Shown: piece by piece, positions 7,311 through 17,309 of the stretch
Layout: each line of letters opens with the position of its first letter
How positions within the stretch are numbered: position 1 is the first letter of the stretch
Origin: Pseudomonadota bacterium
Lineage (GTDB): Bacteria; Pseudomonadota; Gammaproteobacteria; Xanthomonadales; Xanthomonadaceae
Direction: 5' to 3'
DNA: 45,212 nt
Assembly: GCA_963205495.1 (NCBI GenBank)
Contig: CAUJIN010000070.1
Coordinates: forward strand, 1-45,212
Notes under the pieces: model-generated
What the model saw: only the letters and a program-made list of their open reading frames with translations
Told to the model about the DNA's origin: nothing
Database searches by the model: none
Made by a program: the position numbers and the translations under genes

Positions 7311-8487
7311 CGAGCAGCTCCGCCACCGCCGCGGCGGCGCTGCCGGACGCGTCGCGACGCAGTTCGGCGTGGATTTGCTCGAAGCGCGGCGCGAGCGCGG
7401 CGAGTCGCTCGGGATGCTTGAACCAGTCGATCACCGCGGCGGCGATCTTCTCCGCCGTGCAGTCGGCCTGCATCAGTTCGGGAACCACGGCCTCGCCGGC
7501 GAGCGCGTTCGGCAGGCTGTATCGGTTGGTCTTGAGCAGGCCCAGCCCCTTGACGAGGGCGTAGGTCAGTGCGGCGATGCGGTAGGCGACCACCATCGGG
7601 CGCTTGGCGAGCAGGGCTTCGAGCGTGGCCGTGCCGGAGGCCAGCAGCACCACGTCGGAGGCGATCATGGCCTCGCCGGCGCGGCCGTCGGTGAGCGCGA
7701 CGGGTGGGAGATTGCCGCGTCCGGCGAGCTGCGCCTCGATCTGCGCGCGGCAGGCGGCGTTGGCGGCCGGCAGCACTGCGATCAGGCCGGGCACTGCGGC
7801 CGCGATACGCGGCAGGGCGTCGAGAAAGACTGGCAGCAGGCGCTCGATCTCGCCGCGGCGGCTGCCCGGCAGGACCGCGAGCACCGGTGACTGCGGCGTC
7901 AATCCGAGCGTCGCGCGCGCGCCGTTCCGGTCGGGTTCCAGCGCCATCGCATCGGCCAGCGGGTGCCCCACGAATCGCGCGTCCACGCCGTGGCGGGCGT
8001 AGATCGGCGGTTCCATCGGAAACAGGCAAAGCACCCGGTCGGCGCTGCGCCCGATCTTCGCCGCGCGCCCGGCGCGCCAGGCCCAGACGGACGGGCTGAC
8101 GTAGTGCACGGTGCGCACGCCGCGCGCCTTGAGCCAGCGTTCCACCCCGAGGTTGAAGTCGGGCGCGTCGATGCCGATGAAGACGTCGGGCTTCCAGTCC
8201 AGCACGCGCTTCCGGAACGAGCGGCGCAGCCGAAGCAGGCGCGGCAGGTGTGCCAGCACCTCGGCCAGGCCCATGACCGCGAGCTCCGAGCAGTCGTGCC
8301 AGGCCTCGAAGCCTTCGGCGCGCATTTTCGGCCCGCCGATCCCGGCGAATTGCGCATCGGGAAACCGCTCGAGCAATCGTGCCACCAGTCCTGCTCCCAG
8401 CAGATCGCCCGAAGCCTCCCCCGCGCACAGCGCGACGCGAACGCGAACCGGACGATTCCCGATTCCCGATTCCCGATTCCCGGCCAT
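7303..8487 (-). CDS. lpxB: Lipid A disaccharide synthase
   Basis: LpxB joins UDP-2,3-diacylglucosamine and lipid X to form the lipid A disaccharide on the inner face of the cytoplasmic membrane. This 394-residue protein has the family start [17 protein letters not shown], the core [13 protein letters not shown] and [19 protein letters not shown], and the donor-binding end [10 protein letters not shown] and [13 protein letters not shown]. The ATG at 8487 overlaps the lpxA stop by one base. The first dozen codons, [10 protein letters not shown], are made by four tandem GATTCCC heptamers (minus-strand GGGAATC). This N-terminus is therefore a repeat insertion ahead of the conserved fold. No other ATG, GTG or TTG lies between it and the conserved start. 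Confidence 0.97.
   Translation of the reverse strand: MAGNRESGIGNRPVRVRVALCAGEASGDLLGAGLVARLLERFPDAQFAGIGGPKMRAEGFEAWHDCSELAVMGLAEVLAHLPRLLRLRRSFRKRVLDWKPDVFIGIDAPDFNLGVERWLKARGVRTVHYVSPSVWAWRAGRAAKIGRSADRVLCLFPMEPPIYARHGVDARFVGHPLADAMALEPDRNGARATLGLTPQSPVLAVLPGSRRGEIERLLPVFLDALPRIAAAVPGLIAVLPAANAACRAQIEAQLAGRGNLPPVALTDGRAGEAMIASDVVLLASGTATLEALLAKRPMVVAYRIAALTYALVKGLGLLKTNRYSLPNALAGEAVVPELMQADCTAEKIAAAVIDWFKHPERLAALAPRFEQIHAELRRDASGSAAAAVAELLDD
8454..8481. repeat. Four tandem GATTCCC heptamers within the lpxB start
   Basis: GATTCCC is repeated exactly four times (8454-8460, 8461-8467, 8468-8474, 8475-8481). It lies inside the lpxB reading frame right after the start codon. Seven is not a multiple of three, so gain or loss of one unit would shift the lpxB frame. 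Related copies occur at the frr/uppS, sdhB/sdhA and sdhE/sdhB junctions. Confidence 0.9.
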
Positions 8488-9275
8488 CAGCGCAACAGCG
8501 GCCGTTCGGCGTCTTCGATGAAGGCCAGCATGGCGCGAACGTCGTCGCTGGACTCGGCCATTTCCGCCAGCGCGCACTTGGCTTCGTCGAGCTTGGCTTC
8601 GCCCAGATAGACGGCGCGATAGGCTCGCTTGATCGCGGCGATGCGTTCGGGATCGAAGCCGCGGCGCTTGAGGCCCTCGGCGTTGATGCCGCGCGGACGG
8701 GCATATTTTTCCTGTGCCACCATCAGGAAGGGCGGCACGTCGCCGTTGACGAAGGCCCCCATGCCGATGAAGGCGTGATCGCCGATGCGGCAGAACTGGT
8801 GCACGCCGGTGAAGCCGGAGAGGATCACGAAATCACCGATGGTGACGTGACCGGCGAGCGTGGCGTTGTTGGAGAAGATGCAGTCGCTGCCGACCCGGCA
8901 GTCGTGCGCGATGTGGCTGTAGGCGAGGATCCAGTTGCGGTCCCCGAGGCGGGTGATGCCGCCGCCCTCGCCGGTGCCGCGGTTGATGGTGACGAACTCG
9001 CGCACCACGTTGCCGTCGCCGATCTGAAGCTCCACGCGTTCGCCGCGGTATTTCTTGTCCTGCGGCGCGCCGCCGATCGCGGCGTGGCCGTGGAATACGT
9101 TGTCGCGCCCGATGCGGGTCGGGCCCTCGATCGTGCAGTGCGGGCCGACGCGGGTGTTCTCGCCGATGGAAACCTCGGCGCCGATCACGCAAAACGGGCC
9201 GATCTCCACGCCCGCGCCCAGTTGTGCGGCCGGATCGACCAGCGCGGTGGGGTGGATGCGGGCAGGCGAGCTCAT
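8487..9275 (-). CDS. lpxA: UDP-N-acetylglucosamine acyltransferase
   Basis: LpxA performs the first lipid A step, moving a 3-hydroxyacyl chain from acyl-ACP to UDP-GlcNAc. The 262 residues match E. coli. The start [26 protein letters not shown] begins a left-handed beta helix of hexapeptide repeats. [12 protein letters not shown] holds the catalytic histidine, and a helical C-terminal domain follows from about residue 190. The ATG overlaps the fabZ stop by 4 bases (ATGA), and the stop touches lpxB, so fabZ-lpxA-lpxB-rnhB are tightly coupled. Confidence 0.98.
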   Translation of the reverse strand: MSSPARIHPTALVDPAAQLGAGVEIGPFCVIGAEVSIGENTRVGPHCTIEGPTRIGRDNVFHGHAAIGGAPQDKKYRGERVELQIGDGNVVREFVTINRGTGEGGGITRLGDRNWILAYSHIAHDCRVGSDCIFSNNATLAGHVTIGDFVILSGFTGVHQFCRIGDHAFIGMGAFVNGDVPPFLMVAQEKYARPRGINAEGLKRRGFDPERIAAIKRAYRAVYLGEAKLDEAKCALAEMAESSDDVRAMLAFIEDAERPLLR

Positions 9276-9742
9276 TTTTCCCGCTCGGCGCAGAGGATTT
9301 CGGCGCAGGCGACCTCGGTGCCATCCACCAGCGCGCGGCATTCGTACAGGCCCATGCGGCGCAGCATGCGCTTTTGTTCCACTTCCAGCACCAGCTGGTC
9401 GCCGGGGCCGACCATGCGCGAGAAACGCGCCTTGTCCACTTTCACCAGATAGGAAGGCGCCGGTGCCTTGCCGCTGTCGGGGTCTTCCGACAGCCGCGTG
9501 AGCAGGCCGCAGGCCTGGGCCATGGCCTCCACGATCAGCACGCCCGGCATGACCGGGTGGCCCGGGAAGTGACCCTGGAAAAAGGGTTCGTTGATCGAGA
9601 CGTTCTTGATCGCGGTCAGGCGCCGGTGCGGGGTCAGGGCGACCACGCGGTCCACCAGCAGGAACGGGAATCGGTGCGGAAGCAGGGCCTGGATGCGGGT
9701 CACATCGACCGGCAGCGCGACCGAGGGCGCGGATTCTGACAT
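9272..9742 (-). CDS. fabZ: 3-hydroxyacyl-ACP dehydratase FabZ
   Basis: FabZ dehydrates 3-hydroxyacyl-ACP in fatty acid elongation and competes with LpxA and LpxD for the same substrate, so its place between them balances phospholipid and lipid A. The 156 residues carry [14 protein letters not shown] and the active-site stretch [23 protein letters not shown], with His58 and Glu72. The start at 9742 has an AGGAGT ribosome site about 9 bases upstream; a longer frame to 9793 lacks conserved residues. A 114-base gap separates it from lpxD, wider than other gaps in this cluster. Confidence 0.97.
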   Translation of the reverse strand: MSESAPSVALPVDVTRIQALLPHRFPFLLVDRVVALTPHRRLTAIKNVSINEPFFQGHFPGHPVMPGVLIVEAMAQACGLLTRLSEDPDSGKAPAPSYLVKVDKARFSRMVGPGDQLVLEVEQKRMLRRMGLYECRALVDGTEVACAEILCAEREK

Positions 9743-9856
9743 GGAAACGGGACTCCTGTGCGGGGCGGCGCAGCGCGCCGAGCGACCGCGCATGATCGCA
9801 TGGCATGAGAAAGCCCGGAACCCCGGTGCGCCATTCCGACGCGCCGGAGCCCGGTT

Positions 9857-10852
9857 TCAGCGCGGGGTTTTTTCGCCCAGACGATTGAGACGCGCCAGAG
9901 TGCGGGTCCAGGCGCGCGCTTCCCTCGCCGGAACGGCGGAGCCGTAGGTGCCAGGCTCGGTGATCGAGCGGGTCACGAAACTCTTCGCCTGCACGATTAC
10001 CCGATCGGTGATTTCGATGTGCCCGGTGATTCCGGCACCGCCGCCGATCAGGCAGTTGCGACCGATCCGCGCCGACCCGGCCACGGCAACGCAGCCGGCC
10101 ATGGCGGTGTGCGCACCGATCACCGCGTTGTGGCCGATCTGGATCTGGTTGTCGAGGCGCACGTCCTCTTCCAGCACCGTGTCTTCCAGCGCGCCCCGGT
10201 CGATGGTGGTGTTGGCTCCGATCTCGCAGTCCTCGCCCACGACCACGCCGCCCAGCTGCGGCACCTTGATCCAGCGGCCTTCGTGCATGGCCAGCCCGAA
10301 GCCGTCGGCGCCGAGCACCGCGCCAGGATGGATGCGCACGCGCGCGCCGAGGCGCACGCCCTTGACCAGGCAGACGCGCGCCACCAGTTCGCAGTCCTCG
10401 CCGACCACGCAGTCCTCGCCGATGACGCAGCCCGGGCCGATCCGCGCGCCGCGCAGCACGCGGCTGCGCGCGCCGATCGTGACCTGCGGACCGATCGCGG
10501 CCTGCGGGTCGACCTGCGCGTCGGCTGCGATCACCGCGCTCGGATGCACGCCGCAGGCCAAGGGTTCACTGGCTTCGAACAGCGCGGCGATGCGCGCGAA
10601 GGCGGCGTAGGGATCGCGTGCCAACAGCGCGTCGCCGGCCCAGTGCGGCAGTTCGTCGGGGTGCAGCACCAGAACGCCGGCGCGGGTGCGCGCCAGTTCG
10701 CGGCGATAGCGTGGATTGGCGAGAAAGCCGAGCTGGTGCGCCTCGGCCTTCGCCAGCGTGGCCACGCCGGAGACTGTCCGGTCGGCGGCACCGCGCAGCT
10801 CCAATCGGAAACGCTGCGCCAGTTCGCCCAGGGAAAAGGCGGGCGGAGCCAC
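9857..10852 (-). CDS. lpxD: UDP-3-O-(3-hydroxyacyl)glucosamine N-acyltransferase
   Basis: LpxD adds the second hydroxyacyl chain in lipid A synthesis. The N-terminal uridine-binding domain (about 1-100) includes [15 protein letters not shown] hexapeptide-repeat beta helix follows, with [19 protein letters not shown] and the catalytic segment QIGHNAVIG. With the GTG start at 10852 the protein has 331 residues. This start lies one base after the skp stop and has AGGAAGGG about 9 bases upstream, so I prefer it to an ATG at 10897 that would overlap skp and adds unrelated residues. Confidence 0.95.
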   Translation of the reverse strand: MAPPAFSLGELAQRFRLELRGAADRTVSGVATLAKAEAHQLGFLANPRYRRELARTRAGVLVLHPDELPHWAGDALLARDPYAAFARIAALFEASEPLACGVHPSAVIAADAQVDPQAAIGPQVTIGARSRVLRGARIGPGCVIGEDCVVGEDCELVARVCLVKGVRLGARVRIHPGAVLGADGFGLAMHEGRWIKVPQLGGVVVGEDCEIGANTTIDRGALEDTVLEEDVRLDNQIQIGHNAVIGAHTAMAGCVAVAGSARIGRNCLIGGGAGITGHIEITDRVIVQAKSFVTRSITEPGTYGSAVPAREARAWTRTLARLNRLGEKTPR

Positions 10853-10853
10853 G

Positions 10854-11402
10854 TCAGCGTTTCCCTTCCTGCTGCCGGGCAAGTCGCGCCAGCACATCGT
10901 CGGTGACGTCGATGCGGCCGCTGACGTAGGCCACCGGGCTGGTGACGATCAGGTCGTAGCCCTGCTCGCGGCCGTGCTCGGCGATGGCGTCGTTGATCTG
11001 CGGCCAGGCGCGTTCGGTTTCCTCGTCCACGCGCGCGTTGAGCTCCTCGCGCAGGCGCTCGCGGGTGCGTGCGATCGAGCGCCGCAGCGCCTCGGCCTGT
11101 CGGTTGAGTTCCTCGCGTTCTTCCGACGAGGCGGACTTGCCGGCGCGAAGCTCCAGCTCGGCCAGGCGCGCTTCATCCACGCGCAGCTCGGCGTCGCGCT
11201 TGTCGAACTCCTGCTGCATGCGGCTGCGTGCGGCAAGGATCTGCGGGGCGTTGACCAGCAGGCGCTGCATGTCCACGTACCCGATCCGCACCGACTGCGC
11301 CTGTGCCGGCAGGGCGAGGATCGCCACGATGCACGCCAGGGCCAGGCACCGCGCACGCCGCAACCAGTGCGGTCGTGGGTGCGGGCGGATGGGCGATGGC
11401 AT
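10854..11402 (-). CDS. skp: Periplasmic chaperone Skp/OmpH
   Basis: Skp holds unfolded outer-membrane proteins in the periplasm and hands them to the Bam complex. The 182-residue precursor has a signal peptide with an Arg-rich start (WLRRARCLALACIVAILALPAQA) probably cut after Ala35. The mature protein opens with RIGYVDMQRLL, typical of the family, and continues as a long charged coiled coil (about 60-140) that forms the tentacles. It lies 25 bases after bamA and one base before the lpxD start, an operon arrangement seen widely in gammaproteobacteria. Confidence 0.93.
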   Translation of the reverse strand: MPSPIRPHPRPHWLRRARCLALACIVAILALPAQAQSVRIGYVDMQRLLVNAPQILAARSRMQQEFDKRDAELRVDEARLAELELRAGKSASSEEREELNRQAEALRRSIARTRERLREELNARVDEETERAWPQINDAIAEHGREQGYDLIVTSPVAYVSGRIDVTDDVLARLARQQEGKR

Positions 11403-11427
11403 CGTCGTGGCTCCGGTTTCGGCCTTC

Positions 11428-13803
11428 TCAGAACTGGGAACCGAAGGAGAACTGCAGGCGCTCGGTGCGGTCGTTGCGGTCGGTCATGAACGGATAGGAG
11501 AAGTTCAGCACGATCGGGCCCACCGGCGCCTGCCACTGCAACGACACGCCGGCCGAACCGCGGTATTCGCGGAACTCGAATTCGCTGGCATTGCGGTAGA
11601 CGTTGCCGAAGTCGATGAAGGCGGACAGGCGCGTCTTGTCGGTGTCGAACAGGGTCGGGAAGATCGCCTCGATCGAGCCGGTGGTCTTGAGCGCGCCACC
11701 CAGCGGCTGGCGCCAGTTGCTCATCTGCGCAGTGGCCCAGGGGCCCAGGGTGTTGTCTTCGAAACCGCGGATCGAGCGTACGCCGCCGGCGTAGAAGTTC
11801 TCGAAGAAAGGCAGTCCTTCGGCCACCACGGTGCGCGCCACGGTGCCGTCTTCCTTGTAGATCACCCGCTCCACCGGGTCGCTGTAGGCGTCGCCGTAGC
11901 CGATTTCCGCATTGGTCAGCAGCACCAGCGCGCGGTGCACGGGCCAGTAGCGGGCGAACTGGTAGTAGAACTTGTAGTACTCGACCGTGGAACCGGGCAG
12001 GGTCAGCTCCACCGCGGCGCGTTGATAGCTGCCGCGCGTCGGATTCCAGTAGGCGTTGCGCGAGTCGCGCGCCCAGGAAAGCTCGGTGCGCCAGGCGTGG
12101 AAGGTGCGCTGGTTGAGCGCGTCGATGTAGTCCACGATCGGCTGGGCGGTGTAGCCCTCCACCGGGCGGATGGTGTTGTAGTCGATGCCGAAACTCAGGC
12201 CGACGCTGTCGGTTTCGGTCAGCGGCAGGCCGAAGATGGCGCGCGCCGAGGCGCGGTCGGCATAGTAGGTGGCGATGTTGAAGTTGGCCTGATCCAGTTC
12301 GTAGTAGGTCAGGTTGTAGCCGACCGAAACGCCGTCGCGGGTGTAGTAGGGGTCGAAGTAGTTGATGTCGTAGCGCTTGGAGTAGGCGTTGTTCTGGACC
12401 GCCAGGCTCACGCGGTTGCCGGTGCCCAGGAAGTTGTTCTGGTTGACCGAGAGCGAGGTGATGAGGCCGGCCAGCTGCGAGTACCCCAAGCCCACCATGA
12501 AGCTGCCCGAGGTGGTTTCGGTCACCTTGAACACCACGTCGACCTGATCGTCGGTGCCCGGAACGGCGGGCGTCTCGATTTCCACCTCGCTGAAGAAGCC
12601 GAGGCGGTTGAGGCGGACCTTGGAGCGGTCGATGGCGGCCTGGGAGTACCAGCTCCCCTCGAACTGGCGCAGCTCGCGGCGCATGACCTCGTCGCCGGTG
12701 CGGCTGTTGCCGACGAAACGTACCTGGCGTACCTGCACGCGCTTGCCGGGTTCGACGTAGAAGTTGATCTTTACGGTGCGATTCTCGCGGTCGACCTCGG
12801 GGATCGGCGTGACGTTGGCGAAGGCATAGCCGATGTTGCCCAGCAGCGCGGTCATCGCATCGGAGGTGATTTCCAGCATCCGGCGCGAGAACGTGGTGTT
12901 CGGGCGCACCAGGACCAGCTTTTCCATGTCCTCGTGCGGGATGATGGTGTCGCCGGTGACGATGACCTCGGAGATGCTGTAGATCTCGCCTTCGCTCACG
13001 TTGGCCGACAGGTACATGTCGCGCCGGTCGGGGCTGATCGACACCTGGGTGGATTCGATGTCGAAATCGACATAGCCGCGGTCGAGGTAGTAGGAGTTGA
13101 GCTTTTCCAGGTCGCCGGAAAGCTTCTCGCGCGAATACTGGTCGTCGCGCTTGTACCAGGATTTCCAGTTGGTGGTGTTGCTTTCCCACCCCTTGCGCAG
13201 ATCTTCCTGTTCGAAGGTGTCGTTGCCGACGATGTTGATGTGGCGGATGCGCGCGGCCTTGCCTTCCTTGATGTCGATCTGCACGTCCACGCGGTTGCGG
13301 TCGAGCGGGGTGACCGAAGGCTGCACCGAGACGTTGTACTTGCCGCGGTTGTTGTAGGCGCGGGTCAGCTCCTGCACCACGCGCTCGAGCTGGAGGCGAT
13401 CGAAGGTTTCGCCCTCGGCCAGGCCGATTTCCTTGAGGTTCTTGTTGAGTTCCTCGGTCTTGATGTCCTTGTTGCCCACCAGGGTGATCTTGTTGATCGC
13501 CGGACGTTCGCGCACCGTCACCACGAGGATGTTGTCCTGGCGGTCCAGGCGCACGTCGTTGAAGAAGCCGGTGCGGAACAGGGCGCGGATGGCGCGCGCC
13601 GCGGAAGCGTGGTCGACCACGTCGCCGCGCTCGAGCGGCATGTAGGTGAACACCGTGCCGGCCGAAATGCGCTGCAGGCCATCGACGCGTATGTCGCTGA
13701 CGGTGAACGGCTCGAACTGCGCGGCGGGCAGGCTTTGCGCGTGGGCCTGCATGGCCAGCGTCAGCGATGCGAGCAGTGGGGCAGCGGCGGCGATACGCTT
13801 CAT
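11428..13803 (-). CDS. bamA: Outer membrane protein assembly factor BamA
   Basis: BamA is the core channel that inserts beta-barrel proteins into the outer membrane. The 791-residue precursor starts MKRIAAAAPLLASLTLAMQAHA (signal peptide, cut after about residue 22). It has five POTRA domains (about 30-430; first one FTVSDIRVDGLQRI) and a 16-strand barrel with the surface-antigen motif and a final Phe (LQFSFGSQF), the usual outer-membrane end. The ATG at 13803 is chosen because the signal peptide starts there, while the open frame goes on to 13866. A 163-base gap with no clear element separates it from rseP. Confidence 0.98.
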   Translation of the reverse strand: MKRIAAAAPLLASLTLAMQAHAQSLPAAQFEPFTVSDIRVDGLQRISAGTVFTYMPLERGDVVDHASAARAIRALFRTGFFNDVRLDRQDNILVVTVRERPAINKITLVGNKDIKTEELNKNLKEIGLAEGETFDRLQLERVVQELTRAYNNRGKYNVSVQPSVTPLDRNRVDVQIDIKEGKAARIRHINIVGNDTFEQEDLRKGWESNTTNWKSWYKRDDQYSREKLSGDLEKLNSYYLDRGYVDFDIESTQVSISPDRRDMYLSANVSEGEIYSISEVIVTGDTIIPHEDMEKLVLVRPNTTFSRRMLEITSDAMTALLGNIGYAFANVTPIPEVDRENRTVKINFYVEPGKRVQVRQVRFVGNSRTGDEVMRRELRQFEGSWYSQAAIDRSKVRLNRLGFFSEVEIETPAVPGTDDQVDVVFKVTETTSGSFMVGLGYSQLAGLITSLSVNQNNFLGTGNRVSLAVQNNAYSKRYDINYFDPYYTRDGVSVGYNLTYYELDQANFNIATYYADRASARAIFGLPLTETDSVGLSFGIDYNTIRPVEGYTAQPIVDYIDALNQRTFHAWRTELSWARDSRNAYWNPTRGSYQRAAVELTLPGSTVEYYKFYYQFARYWPVHRALVLLTNAEIGYGDAYSDPVERVIYKEDGTVARTVVAEGLPFFENFYAGGVRSIRGFEDNTLGPWATAQMSNWRQPLGGALKTTGSIEAIFPTLFDTDKTRLSAFIDFGNVYRNASEFEFREYRGSAGVSLQWQAPVGPIVLNFSYPFMTDRNDRTERLQFSFGSQF

Positions 13804-13966
13804 GTGAACATCCGGGTAGAGGCGACCTGGCAGGGTCGCATGCGGGCAGCGGAACGGGAGGGGCAAGGCGATCCGGGACGGGTCGCCCTGCCGCCGGCGA
13901 GGGGGGTCATGAGGGAGAATCCTTGCGCATGGTCCTTGTCGTCGGCAGTGTGCGGAACGGCGGCGG

Positions 13967-15322
13967 TCAGGTCGACACCAGGTGCAGGATATCGTTGTAG
14001 AACGCCAGACCCATGAGGCTCACCAGCAGGAGCATGCCCACGAACTGGCCGGCGATCATCGTGCGCTCGCTGACCGGGCTGCCCTTGACCATCTCGATAA
14101 GGTAATACAGGAGATGACCGCCGTCCAAGATGGGGATGGGCAGAAGGTTCATGATGCACAGGCTGAGGCTGAGCATGGCCAGGAAGGAGAGGAACCAGGC
14201 CAGCCCGAGCTGGGCCGATGCGCTGGCGTACTGGGCGATCGAGATCGGCCCGTTGATGTTCTCCAGGGAAACCGCGCCGCGAACCATGCGCCAGAGGATG
14301 CCGAGGGTCGCGCCGGTCAGACGCCAGGTCTCGTCCAGCGCGGCTCCGACCGCGCCCAGCGGGCCGTAGCGCAGCAGCGCATCGTGCTTCACTTCCACCT
14401 GCGGGGCCGATACGCCCAGCAGCCAGCGCGGTGGATCGGCGTCGGCGGCGTATTCGGGCCGGATTTCGGTTTCCCGGCGGCTTCCGTCGCGTTCGTACAC
14501 CACCGCCAGCGGCGAATCGGGCTGCGCCTGGAGCTGTACCGCAGCGCTGATCTCGTCCCAGCTGCGCAAGTCGCGCGAGCCGATCCTGAGCAGCCGGTCG
14601 CCGGGCTCCAGCCCGGCACGCGCTGCGGCGCTGTCCGCTGCCACGCCACCCACGTCGGGCGGAAGCAGGAACTGGCGCGGAACCAGGCCGATTTCGCGCA
14701 GGACCGTGGCCGGTTTGGGTGTTTCCGCCAGCGAGGCGAGATCCAGGCGCAGGGTGGCGCCATCGCCCGAGCCGCGCAGCACTTCCAGCGATATCGGTCG
14801 CTGGTCGATGGCGGCGGTGGCCAGTGCCATCTGGACGTGGGTCCAGGTATCCATGCGCTGTCCGTCCACGGCAAGGATGCGGTCGTCTGGCCGCAGGCCC
14901 GCTTCGGCGGCAACGCCCCGCGACTGCCCCACCAGCGGCAGGAAGTCGTCCTTGCCGATCACGAACATCGCCCACAGCAGGGCGATGCACAGGAAGAGGT
15001 TGAACAAGGGGCCGGCGGCCACCACGGCGATGCGCTGGTAGACGCTCTTGCGGTTGAAAGCCTGCGGCAACAGCGCATCGGGCACCTCGCCCTCGCGTTC
15101 GTCGAGCATGCGCACATAGCCGCCGAGCGGGATCCAGCCGACCACGTATTCGGTGCCGTCGCGCCCGACCCGGCGCAGGATCGGGCGGCCGAAACCGACC
15201 GAGAACCGCAGCACCCTGACCCCGCAGCGACGCGCCACCCAGTAGTGGCCGAATTCGTGGAAGGTGACGAGGATGCCGAGGCTGACGATCAGCCACCAGA
15301 TCCAGCTTGCGTACTGGGACAT
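13967..15322 (-). CDS. rseP: Intramembrane site-2 protease RseP
   Basis: RseP is an inner-membrane zinc protease that cuts anti-sigma factor RseA after DegS, and also clears signal peptides. The 451 residues carry HEFGH (22-26) in the first membrane helix, two PDZ domains (about 125-210 and 215-300) and the second catalytic motif PIPILDGGH with Asp400. Four hydrophobic helices are visible: near residues 10-30, 95-120, 375-400 and 425-445. It lies 2 bases before dxr and sits next to bamA, whose failure triggers the envelope stress response that RseP transmits. Confidence 0.97.
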   Translation of the reverse strand: MSQYASWIWWLIVSLGILVTFHEFGHYWVARRCGVRVLRFSVGFGRPILRRVGRDGTEYVVGWIPLGGYVRMLDEREGEVPDALLPQAFNRKSVYQRIAVVAAGPLFNLFLCIALLWAMFVIGKDDFLPLVGQSRGVAAEAGLRPDDRILAVDGQRMDTWTHVQMALATAAIDQRPISLEVLRGSGDGATLRLDLASLAETPKPATVLREIGLVPRQFLLPPDVGGVAADSAAARAGLEPGDRLLRIGSRDLRSWDEISAAVQLQAQPDSPLAVVYERDGSRRETEIRPEYAADADPPRWLLGVSAPQVEVKHDALLRYGPLGAVGAALDETWRLTGATLGILWRMVRGAVSLENINGPISIAQYASASAQLGLAWFLSFLAMLSLSLCIMNLLPIPILDGGHLLYYLIEMVKGSPVSERTMIAGQFVGMLLLVSLMGLAFYNDILHLVST

Positions 15323-15324
15323 GA

Positions 15325-16518
15325 TCAGCAGTCCTCGCTCTCGATCAGGGATTGCGCGATCCGGCGCGCGTGCGCGTCGGTTTCCAGCAGTGCGGGAAGG
15401 TCATCGGCCGCGCGCTCGTGGAGCCGGGCCAGGGTGGTTTCCAGCACCGCTGCGATGCCAAGGAAACGCAGGCGGCCCTGAAGAAAGGCTGAAACCGCCA
15501 CTTCGTTGGCGGCATTGAGGACCGTGGTTGCGGCCGGTCCTTCGCACAGCGCCTCGCGCGCAAGGCGCAGGCAGGGAAAGGCGACCTCGTCCGGCGGCTG
15601 GAAGTCGAGCCGGGCGATTGCGGCGAGGTCCAGGTCCGCCACGCCCGCCTCGATCCGCTCGGGCCAGGCCAGTCCGTAGGACAGCGCGGTGCGCATGTCG
15701 GGATTGCCGAGCTGGGCGAGGGTGGAACCGTCGCAGTACTGCACCATCGAATGCACGATGCTTTGCGGGTGGACGACCACGCCGATGCGCTCGGGCGGCG
15801 CGTCGAACAGCCAGTGCGCCTCGATCACTTCCAGTCCCTTGTTCATCAGGGTGGCCGAATCGACCGAGATCTTGCGCCCCATGCGCCAGTTGGGATGGGC
15901 ACAGGCCTGCTCGGGCGTGACCTGCGCCAATCGCTCGCGGCTCCAGCCTCGGAACGGCCCGCCCGAAGCCGTCAGCAGCAGTCGCCGCACCGTCGGGTGC
16001 CGCACCGCGCCGATCGCCGGCGCAGGCAGGCACTGATAGATGGCGTTGTGCTCGCTGTCCACCGGCAAGAGCTGGGCGCCCGAGGCGCGCACCGCCTGCA
16101 TCAGCAGGGCGCCGCCCACCACGATGGATTCCTTGTTGGCCAGAAGGATGCGTTTGCCGGCGTGCGCGGCCGCGAGCGTGGAACCCAGACCGGCGGAGCC
16201 GACGATGGCGGCGACCACGGTGTCGCACAGTCCGGAGGCCGCCACTTCGACCAGCGCATCGGCGCCGGCCATCGCGCGGGTGGCAGGAGCGGCTTCCGCC
16301 AGGCCGTCGCGCAGTGCGGGGTAGAGGTCTTCCCGCGCGATGATCGCCACTTCGGGACTGAATTTGCGGCACAGTGCCACCAGCCCGTCCACATCGGCAT
16401 TGGCGCTCAGCGCGCTGGCGCGGAATCGCTCCGGATGTCGGGCGATGACGTCCAGCGTGCTGCCGCCGATCGAGCCGGTGGCGCCGAGGACGGCGATTTT
16501 TCTCACAGTCCCGACCAT
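15325..16518 (-). CDS. dxr: 1-deoxy-D-xylulose-5-phosphate reductoisomerase
   Basis: Dxr makes 2-C-methyl-D-erythritol 4-phosphate with NADPH, the committed step of the MEP isoprenoid pathway that feeds UppS two genes upstream. The 397 residues show the nucleotide-binding start [28 protein letters not shown], the metal and substrate segment [12 protein letters not shown], and ASGGPFRGW. The ATG at 16518 overlaps the end of cdsA by 16 bases. A GTG at 16506 that forms a GTGA overlap with the cdsA stop is an alternative, only 4 residues shorter. Confidence 0.96.
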   Translation of the reverse strand: MVGTVRKIAVLGATGSIGGSTLDVIARHPERFRASALSANADVDGLVALCRKFSPEVAIIAREDLYPALRDGLAEAAPATRAMAGADALVEVAASGLCDTVVAAIVGSAGLGSTLAAAHAGKRILLANKESIVVGGALLMQAVRASGAQLLPVDSEHNAIYQCLPAPAIGAVRHPTVRRLLLTASGGPFRGWSRERLAQVTPEQACAHPNWRMGRKISVDSATLMNKGLEVIEAHWLFDAPPERIGVVVHPQSIVHSMVQYCDGSTLAQLGNPDMRTALSYGLAWPERIEAGVADLDLAAIARLDFQPPDEVAFPCLRLAREALCEGPAATTVLNAANEVAVSAFLQGRLRFLGIAAVLETTLARLHERAADDLPALLETDAHARRIAQSLIESEDC

Positions 16519-17309
16519 GCCTTGAGGATCGCGAGCACCGGTAGTGCGGCAAGCAGGCTGTCGATGCGGTCGAGCACGCCGCCGTGGCCGGGCAGCAGGG
16601 TGCCCGAGTCCTTGGCGCCGGCGTGGCGCTTGATCACGCTTTCGAACAGATCGCCGAGCACGGAGGCCAGGCCCGTGACCAGGCTGACGGCCAGCAGCCC
16701 CGGAAGCTCGGGAAGGCGCACTCCCAGCAGGGGCGCCATCGCCAGCGCCAGCACCAGTACGCCGAACAGTCCACCCCAGAAGCCGGCCCAGGTCTTGCCC
16801 GGACTGATGGCCGGGGCCAGCTTGCGCCCGCCGAAACGCCGGCCGGCAAAAAAGGCGAAGGTGTCCGCGGCCCAGACCAGCAGCAGGGCGTAGAGCGCCC
16901 AGACCGCGCCGTCGGCATGCAGCAGCGCGAACGCGCACCAGGCCGGCAGGACCAGCAGGACGCCGATGCCCAGCTTGAGCAGCCGGTTGCGGCGGCTGGC
17001 AGTTCCGATCAGCGCAGGGCGGTGCAGCCAGACCAGCGCCCCCAGCCACCAGAGCGTGCCGGCCAGCGCCACCCAGGGAAACAGCGCGGACCAGCCGAAG
17101 CGCGCCAGCCAGGCCATCGCCGCGGCGTGTCCCAGCAGGATCAGGCTGCGCGCCATCGGGCCTTCGAAACCGATCAGGCGCGTCCATTCCCACAGACCGG
17201 CCAGCAGCGCCGCCGCGACGAAGGCCATGAGCGCGCCGGTGGGCAGCAGCAGGATGCCGGCCAGGACGAGCGGAGCGAGCAGTAGGGCGGTAATGACTCG
17301 CTGCTTCAC
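16503..17309 (-). CDS. cdsA: Phosphatidate cytidylyltransferase
   Basis: CdsA makes CDP-diacylglycerol, the precursor of all phospholipids, in the inner membrane. This 268-residue protein has about eight hydrophobic helices and the family signature near the end: [11 protein letters not shown], then [12 protein letters not shown], whose Asp residues bind metal. The start is GTG at 17309, which overlaps the uppS stop as GTGA. Upstream in-frame codons are Arg-rich and not membrane-like, so the longer frame to 17417 is rejected. Confidence 0.96.
   Translation of the reverse strand: MKQRVITALLLAPLVLAGILLLPTGALMAFVAAALLAGLWEWTRLIGFEGPMARSLILLGHAAAMAWLARFGWSALFPWVALAGTLWWLGALVWLHRPALIGTASRRNRLLKLGIGVLLVLPAWCAFALLHADGAVWALYALLLVWAADTFAFFAGRRFGGRKLAPAISPGKTWAGFWGGLFGVLVLALAMAPLLGVRLPELPGLLAVSLVTGLASVLGDLFESVIKRHAGAKDSGTLLPGHGGVLDRIDSLLAALPVLAILKAWSGL

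Noticed and set aside
8454..8481. CRISPR array
   Set aside because: The repeats are 7-base units in direct contact with no spacers, inside a coding frame.
9743..9856. Terminator between lpxD and fabZ
   Set aside because: Several partial G/C stems can be drawn, but none is perfect or followed by a T run, and the genes belong to one operon.
10984..14016. A 1010-residue plus-strand open frame
   Set aside because: It is antisense to skp and bamA, rich in His, Val and Ala, with no family signature. GC-rich codon bias keeps it open.
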